Source: an uncultured Bacilli bacterium (lineage in GTDB: Bacteria; Bacillota_I; Bacilli_A; RF39; UBA660). From it: DNA of 39,723 nucleotides. Where the stretch lies: the NCBI GenBank assembly GCA_947581765.1, contig CANPVU010000013.1, positions 1 through 39,723 on the forward strand, in the 5' to 3' direction. Numbering within the stretch: the stretch's first letter is position 1; each line of letters begins with the position of its first letter. The position numbers and the translations under genes were made by a program. The notes under the pieces are model-generated. The model did no database searches. It worked only from the letters and a program-made list of their open reading frames with translations, and was not told where the DNA came from. Shown here piece by piece: positions 15,113 through 22,155 of the stretch.

Positions 15113-17626
15113 TTATACACCTGAATTAACACCTTTATTTTTTAATAATATTTTTCTTAATAAATCAAATGGAATAACTAATGATGCATAAAGTATAGTA
15201 ATAATTAATTGATATAAAGTTAATCCATTTGTTCTAAATACACTTCCTCCATAATATATCATTAATATTTGTACTAAAATTATAAATACCATAACAACTA
15301 TAAATATTTTATTTTTATTTATATTAAATAATACATTTAAATGATTTGTCCTAGAATTAAAACTATTAAATATATCTATAAATATAAACAATCCAAAGAA
15401 TGCTGTTAAAAGTGTATTATTATCATTATATATATTCATAAATATAGGAAGTTTTAAAAATGTAAAACATAATATTGAACCTACTATACCCATACCAAAT
15501 ATTTGAGTTATCATATATTTATTTATTATTTGTTCATTCTTTTTCTTTGGTTTTTCATACATATATTCTTTAATTGGCGGTTCAAATGCAAATGCTATTC
15601 CAGCTAAGGTATCCATAACCATATTTATCCATAACATTTGAATTACTGTTACTGGAGAATTAATACCTATAAATGGTCCAATAATACTAAGACTTAATGC
15701 ACACATATTTATAGTTAATTGTAATATTATAAATTTTCTAATACTTTTAAATATTGTTCTACCATATAATATAGCTTTACTTATAGATAAAAAATTATTA
15801 TCAAGTATAACTATATCACTTGCTTCTTTAGCAACTTCAGTACCACTACCCATACTAAATCCTACATCTGCTCTTTTAAGTGCTGGAGCATCATTTACTC
15901 CATCTCCCGTCATACCAACTACTAAATCCATCTCTTGACATACTCTAACTAATCTACTTTTATCATGAGGAAGCATACGTGCTACTACTCTTAATTTAGG
16001 TATTTTTTCTTTTAATTCATCATCACTTAATTTATTTAATTCATCACCAGTAAGAGCTATATCTCCGTCCTTATATAATCCTATTTCACGTGCTATTGTA
16101 ATAGCTGTATTAATATTATCTCCCGTTAACATTACAGTATTTATATGTGCTTTACTTACTAATTCTATACCTTCTTTAACATTATCTCTTACCTCATCTT
16201 TTATAAGTAAAAATCCTACTAATACTAAATTATTTAAATTTTCAGGATCAATGTTATTTGATGTAGCAAGCATTAAAAGTCTTACTCCTTCACTTGCTTT
16301 TTTATTTATATAATTATTTATTTTACTAATATTAATTTTTTGCTTATTTCCCATATTATCATAATAATACCTAGTATGTTTAAGTAATACTTCTGGAGCT
16401 CCTTTTATTAAGTTAATTCTCTCATCATCTATTATAGTAGTTATCATATACTTATTATTACTATCAAATGGTATAACATTTTCTTTATAATACTTAATAT
16501 TATTTGGTTTAATAAATTTAAGTATTGCTTTATCAGTTATATTTCCACCTACTATTTTATCTTTATCAAATGAACTTGAGTTATTAACAGTACAAGATAT
16601 TTTTACTAATTTAGATAAATTAGTTCTTATTAATTCTTGATATGTATATTCGTGAATATCTCCATCAGTAAATTTTACTACTTCCAATTCACCCTTAGTT
16701 AATGTACCTGTTTTATCAGTAAATAAAATATTAATACATCCTGATGTTTCTATACCCATTAGTTTTCTTACCAAAACATTATCTTTAAGCATCCTTTTCA
16801 TATTAGAAGATAATACTAAAGTTAACATCATAGGTAATCCCTCTGGAACACAAACTATAATAATAGTTACTGCAAGTGTTAATGAGTATATGATATTGCT
16901 AAGACTAAATCCATTAAGAATTATATAACTTAAAAACACTAATATTGAACCAACATATCCTATTACACTTATTGATTTAGCTAAAGTTATTAGCCTTTTC
17001 TTTAATGGGCTTGTTGGTTGTTTAACTTTTAACTCAGATGCCATTTTTCCATAAAATGTATTAATTCCAACTTCTTTAACTAACATTACAGCTTCTCCAT
17101 TAACTACAACACTTCCTCTTAATATTTCTTTATCACAGTCTTTATTTACTACTCTAGCCTCTCCATTTAAACTAGATTCATCTACTCCTATTTTTCCAGT
17201 CAAAATAATTCCATCTGCTGGAACCATATCACCACTTTCCAAATATATTACATCATCTACTACTACATCATTAGTTGGTATTTCTACCTTTTTACCATTT
17301 CTTTTGCACTTACAATTAGTATTACTTGCTTCTTCCATCAAACTAGCAAATGCTTTATCACTTCCATATTCTGATATACTTGATATAAAGGATGCTGTAA
17401 AGATTGCTATAAGTATTCCAATTGTCTCATACCAGTCAAAATTCTTAAATAAAAATATTGTTTTAACTGCAAGTGCTATTAAAAGAATACGTATTATAGG
17501 ATCTCCAAGTGAATTAATTACTAATCTAATAAAACTATTTTTCTTATATTCACCAATACTATTATTTCCATGTTCTTTTCTTTTTTTTACTACTTGTTCA
17601 TCTGTTAATCCATCTATTTCCCTCAT
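15113..17626 (-). CDS. PMCA/SERCA-type P-type Ca2+ ATPase
   Basis: An 837-aa P2-type cation pump of the membrane that probably exports Ca2+. Visible parts: an actuator loop (VDESSLNGEA, 148-157; here NGE replaces the common TGE), PEGLP in M4 (261-265), phosphorylation site DKTGT with Asp304, the nucleotide domain with KGAPEVLLKH, MLTGDN, and the hinge VGMTGDGVNDAPALKRADVGFSMG. M6 reads NMVMDTLAGIAFAFEPP, closest to the PMCA-like branch. About ten membrane segments. SD AGGAGG precedes the ATG. Its stop is 39 nt from the following lipoprotein gene, and they may be cotranscribed. Substrate is inferred from the M4 and M6 motifs. Confidence 0.93.
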   Translation of the reverse strand: MREIDGLTDEQVVKKRKEHGNNSIGEYKKNSFIRLVINSLGDPIIRILLIALAVKTIFLFKNFDWYETIGILIAIFTASFISSISEYGSDKAFASLMEEASNTNCKCKRNGKKVEIPTNDVVVDDVIYLESGDMVPADGIILTGKIGVDESSLNGEARVVNKDCDKEILRGSVVVNGEAVMLVKEVGINTFYGKMASELKVKQPTSPLKKRLITLAKSISVIGYVGSILVFLSYIILNGFSLSNIIYSLTLAVTIIIVCVPEGLPMMLTLVLSSNMKRMLKDNVLVRKLMGIETSGCINILFTDKTGTLTKGELEVVKFTDGDIHEYTYQELIRTNLSKLVKISCTVNNSSSFDKDKIVGGNITDKAILKFIKPNNIKYYKENVIPFDSNNKYMITTIIDDERINLIKGAPEVLLKHTRYYYDNMGNKQKINISKINNYINKKASEGVRLLMLATSNNIDPENLNNLVLVGFLLIKDEVRDNVKEGIELVSKAHINTVMLTGDNINTAITIAREIGLYKDGDIALTGDELNKLSDDELKEKIPKLRVVARMLPHDKSRLVRVCQEMDLVVGMTGDGVNDAPALKRADVGFSMGSGTEVAKEASDIVILDNNFLSISKAILYGRTIFKSIRKFIILQLTINMCALSLSIIGPFIGINSPVTVIQMLWINMVMDTLAGIAFAFEPPIKEYMYEKPKKKNEQIINKYMITQIFGMGIVGSILCFTFLKLPIFMNIYNDNNTLLTAFFGLFIFIDIFNSFNSRTNHLNVLFNINKNKIFIVVMVFIILVQILMIYYGGSVFRTNGLTLYQLIITILYASLVIPFDLLRKILLKNKGVNSGV

Positions 17627-17675
17627 ATAATCCTCCTGATAAAATATATGAAGAAAAAAAAATGTTATTACAAAT

Positions 17676-17697
17676 AAAAAAAATGCAAAATTTGCAT
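17676..17697 (-). terminator. Terminator after the HTH protein gene
   Basis: Perfect palindrome ATGCAAAATTTGCAT (17683-17697) followed on the minus strand by seven T. Confidence 0.85.
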
Positions 17698-17705
17698 CAT
17701 AATAT

Positions 17706-18044
17706 CTATTTATCTTTATGAATTAAATTTGCATCTTTCAATACATTATATATACATGAATAGCTACGTTTACCGTAAAATTTGCAAAAACGTCTAATAC
17801 TTACATTTGATCTTCTATATAAATCAATAATATATTTTCTTTCTGTTTCTGGAATAGCATTTACTGGTTTACGATTTTTATTACCATGTTCTAAAGTAAT
17901 TTCATTATTTAATATTTCTTTTTTTAGTTTTAATACATACTTTGGATGATAACCAGTAATAGTTGCAATCTCCTCATAAGATAGAAACGTTTCCCCATTT
18001 ATTTTTTTATTTATTAATTTTACAGCTTCCTCTTTTCTATTCAT
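17706..18044 (-). CDS. Stand-alone HTH protein related to transposase N-terminal domains
   Basis: A 112-aa protein. Residues 1-50 form a helix-turn-helix (LSYEEIATITGYHPKYVLKLKK). LEHGNKNRKP (52-61) then matches the HGN(R/K)GRKP linker typical of ISNCY/IS481-like transposases, and a second helical segment follows (YIIDLYRRSNVSIRRFCKFY). In those transposases a DDE catalytic domain should follow, but the frame stops and no such domain is present downstream. It is either a domesticated DNA-binding protein or a remnant. Intact frame, an SD and a terminator favour a functional gene. Confidence 0.65.
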   Translation of the reverse strand: MNRKEEAVKLINKKINGETFLSYEEIATITGYHPKYVLKLKKEILNNEITLEHGNKNRKPVNAIPETERKYIIDLYRRSNVSIRRFCKFYGKRSYSCIYNVLKDANLIHKDK

Positions 18045-18047
18045 ATA

Positions 18048-18066
18048 CCCACCCTCATATACTATA
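18048..18066 (-). promoter_or_regulatory. Possible compact promoter-SD module of the HTH gene
   Basis: TATAGT (18066-18061), 7 nt, GGTGGG (18053-18048), then TAT and ATG. There is no TG extension, and the -10 abuts the end of the PH-domain gene. Confidence 0.35.
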
Positions 18067-18478
18067 TTTTATCAAAATAAGTAATTTTTCTTTCCATTAC
18101 ATCATCTTCGATGGCATCTCTTAATATTTTTCTTACCTCAGAAGGCGTTTCTATATTTTTAAGTCTTATTTTTGTTCCAAAACGTTCACCAGAACTTCTT
18201 CCTTCTGCATTAACAGTAATTGTACCAATCTTTAATATTCTTTGATATATTGATTCAGTTAAATCTGGATCTTTTAAAGTATACAACTCAATCGTATTTG
18301 TATTTCTCTTAAAGAAACCCGTTTGAATTAAAAGCTCATCTTTAGTTATTGTATACAATGTAAAATTTAAATTTATTTTTGACAACAATCTTTGAAATAA
18401 TCCTGCTGGTCTTCCTTGCCACAATATTTCAAAATCTACTTTAGTTTCATTTGTACTATTATTAATCCCACTATCCAT
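18062..18478 (-). CDS. PH-domain (bPH_2/DUF304-like) protein
   Basis: A 138-aa protein. The central part (about 15-100) has the bacterial PH-like pattern: LFQRLLSKINLNFTLYTITKDELLIQTGFFKRNTNTIELYTLKD, that is, a conversion to a defined local format followed by an 'IELYTLKDPDL' strand, then GTITVNAEG and IRLKNIETPSEVRKILRD. These domains usually sit in or near the membrane, but no membrane segment is present here, so it should be cytosolic. The start is ATG 18478 with GGAGG 5 nt upstream; an ATG 15 nt earlier overlaps that SD. Function unknown. Confidence 0.8.
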   Translation of the reverse strand: MDSGINNSTNETKVDFEILWQGRPAGLFQRLLSKINLNFTLYTITKDELLIQTGFFKRNTNTIELYTLKDPDLTESIYQRILKIGTITVNAEGRSSGERFGTKIRLKNIETPSEVRKILRDAIEDDVMERKITYFDKI

Positions 18479-18513
18479 TATTTCCTCCAACAATCTATAC
18501 TTTACCTACTTAC

Positions 18514-18522
18514 ATTATACCA
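18514..18522 (-). promoter_or_regulatory. Extended -10 promoter of the PH-domain gene
   Basis: TGGTATAAT on the minus strand. The SD lies about 25 nt downstream, so this gene has a conventional leader, in contrast to most others here. Confidence 0.5.
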
Positions 18523-18538
18523 TAATTTATAATAAATA

Positions 18539-19093
18539 TTAAAATCTAAAGTCAATTTGTTCATTTTTTTTCTTATCTTCTTCACTATTATTTATAATAT
18601 ACATTTTATTTATCATATCAGCATTATTTATCCATGATTTAGCATAAAAGATAAAATCACTTCTTGCTTGATTTTGAATTTTATCTTCTCTTATACCTAA
18701 TTGTTCTAAAAATAATCTATAAACATATCTTTCTTTAGGTGCTACTAATTTATCAACACTAAATATTCTATCAAATTTTTGCTGAACAATACTAATAATG
18801 TCTCTACATTTTTGCTTATCAGACTCATTATTACATTCATATAATAAATCATTATATGCACTTTCAATTACTTTATTAACTATTTCATCATCATTACCAT
18901 TATATAAGGATAATCTACATAATTCAATATTTATAGAATATAAATTAGTTTCAATTACTAATTTATCACCATTATACTCTATCCTATTTAATAATTCATT
19001 TATTAAACTTAACATATTTTTAGAACTCTCAAAAATTAACTTTGACATTCCAACAGAATTTATAGTTGTACGTGCCTTTTTAAATAATTTCAT
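18539..19093 (-). CDS. Helical protein of unknown function
   Basis: A 184-aa protein, not recognised. It is mostly helical by composition, has no signal peptide or membrane segment, and contains five Cys (for example YECNNESDKQKCRD near the middle). I chose ATG 19093 because GGTGAT lies 3 nt upstream; the ATG 24 nt earlier falls in the -10 region. It is divergent from another unknown gene, and the two promoters overlap within about 100 nt, which suggests linked expression. Confidence 0.7.
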   Translation of the reverse strand: MKLFKKARTTINSVGMSKLIFESSKNMLSLINELLNRIEYNGDKLVIETNLYSINIELCRLSLYNGNDDEIVNKVIESAYNDLLYECNNESDKQKCRDIISIVQQKFDRIFSVDKLVAPKERYVYRLFLEQLGIREDKIQNQARSDFIFYAKSWINNADMINKMYIINNSEEDKKKNEQIDFRF

Positions 19094-19096
19094 TCT

Positions 19097-19137
19097 ATCA
19101 CCATTATAATTATACAAAATTTATTAAAGGTAGTAAA
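19097..19137 (-). promoter_or_regulatory. Compact promoter-SD module of the 184-aa gene
   Basis: TTTACT (19137-19132), 17 nt, TATAAT (19114-19109), 6 nt, GGTGAT (19102-19097), AGA, ATG. The -35 region abuts the -35 of the divergent promoter at 19141. Confidence 0.55.
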
Positions 19138-19140
19138 CAG

Positions 19141-19169
19141 TTGACTTTATATTATTATAATGCTAAAAT
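19141..19169 (+). promoter_or_regulatory. Promoter of the 318-aa gene
   Basis: TTGACT (19141-19146), 17 nt, TGC-extended TAAAAT (19164-19169). The SD (GGGGGA) starts about 14 nt further on. Confidence 0.6.
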
Positions 19170-19191
19170 CGAAAAAAGAATGGGGGAAACT

Positions 19192-20148
19192 ATGAAAAAA
19201 TTTATAGAAGAAGAAATAAGTAGAACTGTTAATGAATTGTCAAAAAATAAAAATAGTGATGAAAATAGTAATTTAATTAAAACATTATCAAATCTTAAAT
19301 CAATTGAAAATGATATAAAACAAAAAACTAACATCACTAATGAAAATAGAATGCTTTATTTAGCAAATACACAAATAAATGATGATATTATAAATACAGT
19401 TTTAAAATTTGCAGAATTATATGCAGCTATACCATTATTAGAAACAGAGTCTTCAATGAGATATCCAAGCTTAGGAACGAATTCTTCAATAAGTAAGTTA
19501 GATATAATTTCAACAATTAATAAAATATATAATATTGAACTTGAAACACAAAATAATGACTTTTTTACATCTAAAAACATTAAAATATTTGATGTAAACT
19601 TTATAAAGAGATTATTTTCTAAACCTTATTGTATTATATATAATAATTATTATGATAATAATAGTTATATACTTTTAAATAGATTTTATAGTATAAAAGA
19701 TTTTATTTTAGCTGGTTCAATGGGTGTTGAAATTCTTCCTGATTATAAACAACAATATAACAATTCAATAAATATAATGCGTTTATTTATGCAAAAAAGA
19801 ATCATTTCGCATTTATCTCAAATAAATGACTGTCCAGATTGCTTTGCTTATGAACAAATATTAATGGATTGTAAAATAATAAATTCAAGAAGTGTGCTTG
19901 ATTTATTAAAAAAATTTGAATTAAAAAATCTTTCAAGAGGAAGAACTGCTTTTATTTTAAATTTCTTTGATGGAATAATAGCCGATGTATTAGCACAAAC
20001 TAAAGATATAAATTTAAAAAAACTTATGGATATATTGCCTAATGATGATTCTATGGTTGATTATAGTCAATTTAATTTAGATGAAACAGTAAAAAAAGAG
20101 TTTGTAAAAGAGTCTAAATTTAGAATTACTGGACAACGATATTTATAA
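19192..20148 (+). CDS. Protein of unknown function
   Basis: A 318-aa protein, not recognised. The N-terminal third is a probable coiled coil (EEEISRTVNELSKNKN to NENRMLYLANTQ). The centre contains SKPYCIIYNNYYDNNSYILLN, vaguely like the segment before the active site in M3 oligopeptidases, but there is no HExxH. The C-terminal part is helical with a CPDC pair. No membrane segments. The start is ATG 19192 after GGGGGAAAC. It is divergent from the 184-aa gene and ends at a bidirectional terminator. Confidence 0.7.
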   Translation: MKKFIEEEISRTVNELSKNKNSDENSNLIKTLSNLKSIENDIKQKTNITNENRMLYLANTQINDDIINTVLKFAELYAAIPLLETESSMRYPSLGTNSSISKLDIISTINKIYNIELETQNNDFFTSKNIKIFDVNFIKRLFSKPYCIIYNNYYDNNSYILLNRFYSIKDFILAGSMGVEILPDYKQQYNNSINIMRLFMQKRIISHLSQINDCPDCFAYEQILMDCKIINSRSVLDLLKKFELKNLSRGRTAFILNFFDGIIADVLAQTKDINLKKLMDILPNDDSMVDYSQFNLDETVKKEFVKESKFRITGQRYL

Positions 20149-20160
20149 TTCAACAATACA

Positions 20161-20189
20161 AAAAAATATGTATCATCTACATATTTTTT
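20161..20189. terminator. Bidirectional terminator
   Basis: Perfect 12-bp stem (20161-20172 with 20178-20189, loop TCATC) with A- and T-tracts, shared by the 318-aa gene and the convergent glucosaminidase gene. Confidence 0.9.
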
Positions 20190-20868
20190 ATTTTGCTTTA
20201 ATTTGACTTACAAAAGTATTTACTCTATTACTCCAGTTTTTATCTGAAGCATATTTTGAATTCATCTTTGCTGGTGTATTTAATCCAACAGCATAATAAT
20301 TTTTAGATAAATTATCAATGAAACTTTTTATTCCAGAATCTAAAGTTGGAAATGATGCATATCCTCCACAACCAGATCCTACCATTCCACCAACATTATT
20401 ACATTTTTTCATAACGCTACTACAAGAACCACCAGCACAACCTGTTTCATGTAACATAATTGCTGTTGCAACATATGGGTCAACTTTCTTTTGAATTGAA
20501 TATGATGCAATTAAATATCCTTTTCCACTTAATTCTGCTTTTAATGATTTATTTAACTTACTTGCTAGTTGATTTAATGTCATGCCATCATAAACTATTT
20601 TTTCAACTTTAGGTAATGGTGTATCAAATACAACATTCATTAAATTTTTTTCAAATTCATTTTTTACTTTATCTTGAATTAAAACTTCACTTACTATTTG
20701 TTCTATATTATCGTCATTTTTTTCTACAACATAATTGGCACTTGCCATAATTTTTACATCTTTTGTTTGAGTTTTATTAATCTTTGTTGTGGTAAATATA
20801 ACTCCAACAAAGGCACAATCTAATACAGCTAAAGCTGATAATAAGACTGTTTTTGTTTTTGCTTTCAC
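20188..20868 (-). CDS. Secreted glucosaminidase-type peptidoglycan hydrolase
   Basis: A 226-aa protein. An N-terminal hydrophobic segment (VLLSALAVLDCAFVGVIFTT) acts as signal peptide or anchor. The C-terminal domain (about 100-226) matches the mannosyl-glycoprotein endo-beta-N-acetylglucosaminidase family: a catalytic helix with MLHETG (Glu), then NNVGGM, YASFPTLDSGIKSFIDNL and KYASDKNWSNRVNTF. It should cleave the glycan strands of peptidoglycan outside the cell. The start is a GTG at 20868 after GAGGTG 6 nt upstream; an ATG 60 nt earlier lacks an SD and would precede the signal peptide with a charged tail. Two or three Cys near the active site (GCAGGSCSS) are unusual and may form a disulphide. 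Confidence 0.85.
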   Translation of the reverse strand: MKAKTKTVLLSALAVLDCAFVGVIFTTTKINKTQTKDVKIMASANYVVEKNDDNIEQIVSEVLIQDKVKNEFEKNLMNVVFDTPLPKVEKIVYDGMTLNQLASKLNKSLKAELSGKGYLIASYSIQKKVDPYVATAIMLHETGCAGGSCSSVMKKCNNVGGMVGSGCGGYASFPTLDSGIKSFIDNLSKNYYAVGLNTPAKMNSKYASDKNWSNRVNTFVSQIKAK

Positions 20869-20916
20869 AAATTTCACCTCATTTTTCTTTCCGCGTTTTT
20901 CTTGTAAAGCAATTTT

Positions 20917-20945
20917 ATCGTACCACATATATTTAAGAATGTCAA
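20917..20945 (-). promoter_or_regulatory. Promoter of the glucosaminidase gene
   Basis: Consensus TTGACA (20945-20940), 17 nt, TACGAT (20922-20917) on the minus strand; leader of about 45 nt to the GTG start. Confidence 0.5.
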
Positions 20946-20994
20946 ACTAACGGTTTTATTATATATATTATATTTAAAGTAATATTTTTGAAAA

Positions 20995-22155
20995 CTAACC
21001 GTTTAATTTACTACTCATTATCTTTTTATATCCATTTACACCTGGCTGATCATAATAATTTATATTAAGTAAAAAACTACCTAGCATAGCGCTTCTTTCG
21101 AAGAAAAATATCAAGTATCCCAAGTTATATTCATCAATACCATCCATTACTATTAAATTAGTATTCATATGATTATATCTTGACTCTAGTACACTATAAA
21201 GTGCTACCGAATTAATATTATCAAGAGAACTATTATATTTTTCTATCATTAAATTATTACTACTTTTAGCAAATATTGCTGTTGAAAAAATTATTGGATT
21301 TCCCTCTTGATAAAATTGACCCAAAGAATGTAAATCTCTTGTATTAACTGTTGACACAGGTAATATTCCAGAATTATTTTTACCCTGTGTTTCACCAAAT
21401 AATTGTTTTAACCACTCTGTAAAATAGTATAATTTAGGTTCATATACATCAAATGATTCTACGAATTTATTACAATTTAGCATTTTATTTCTAATACATG
21501 TATATTTGTAAACATTTTGTTTATCCTCTTTAGCAGATAAAGCACCACAAATTAATCTATCAATATCAAATCCTGCTACTGCAATAGGAAATAATCCAAC
21601 AACACTTAATACAGAAAATCTCCCAACTGTGTTTTCACTCATTTCAAATATTCTATATCCTTCTTTTTGGGACTTTTCTAATAACTCTTTATTAGCACTC
21701 GTAATTATTATTCTATTAGAATAATCAGAATAGTTTTGTTTCATATAATCAAGAAGTATATTATATGTTAAAACAGTTTCAAATGTACTACCACTTTTTG
21801 ATATAAAATTAATATATATACTTTTACCTTTTATATATTCAAGTAAATTTGTAATATAGTCTGTAGATAAGGATGTACCTACAAATAATATTTCTGGTTT
21901 TTTATTATCAAAATATGGTTTAAGTGCACAAATTACTGCTTGAGCCCCTAAAGAAGAACCACCTATACCTAATACAATGAAAACATCTGCATCATTTCTT
22001 ACTTCTTTAGCACATTCTTTTATTTTCTTAGTATCAATTTCTAAATTATACCAATCAGTATACATATTATCATTAACAAATTTATTTTCTAAATTTGTTA
22101 AATCATAATTATCTATACTAAAGTTATTATATGTATTAAAATCAAACTTTATCAC
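20995..22155 (-). CDS. pgi: Glucose-6-phosphate isomerase, short form
   Basis: A 386-aa glycolytic enzyme interconverting glucose-6-phosphate and fructose-6-phosphate. Motifs: VLGIGGSSLGAQA, FISKSGSTFET, GRFSVLS, GETQGKNNSGILP and the C-terminal QPGVNGYKK. The last contains the conserved Lys. It is about 60 residues shorter than the usual Bacillus form (450 aa), mostly at the N-terminus and between motifs, but the active-site segments are all present. It starts inside the stop of the GT84-like gene (ATGA overlap), with GGAGG-type SD GAGGCTC upstream, so the two are coupled. Confidence 0.95.
   Translation of the reverse strand: MIKFDFNTYNNFSIDNYDLTNLENKFVNDNMYTDWYNLEIDTKKIKECAKEVRNDADVFIVLGIGGSSLGAQAVICALKPYFDNKKPEILFVGTSLSTDYITNLLEYIKGKSIYINFISKSGSTFETVLTYNILLDYMKQNYSDYSNRIIITSANKELLEKSQKEGYRIFEMSENTVGRFSVLSVVGLFPIAVAGFDIDRLICGALSAKEDKQNVYKYTCIRNKMLNCNKFVESFDVYEPKLYYFTEWLKQLFGETQGKNNSGILPVSTVNTRDLHSLGQFYQEGNPIIFSTAIFAKSSNNLMIEKYNSSLDNINSVALYSVLESRYNHMNTNLIVMDGIDEYNLGYLIFFFERSAMLGSFLLNINYYDQPGVNGYKKIMSSKLNG

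Noticed and set aside
19600-19760. M3 oligopeptidase-like active site in the 318-aa protein
   Set aside because: The YILLN segment is suggestive but HExxH is absent (SMGVEIL at that place), so no peptidase call is justified.
20946-21003. Inverted repeat AACGGTT/AACCGTT downstream of pgi as a terminator
   Set aside because: The arms are 7 bp with a loop of over 35 nt and no T-run follows; one arm is the end of the pgi coding sequence.
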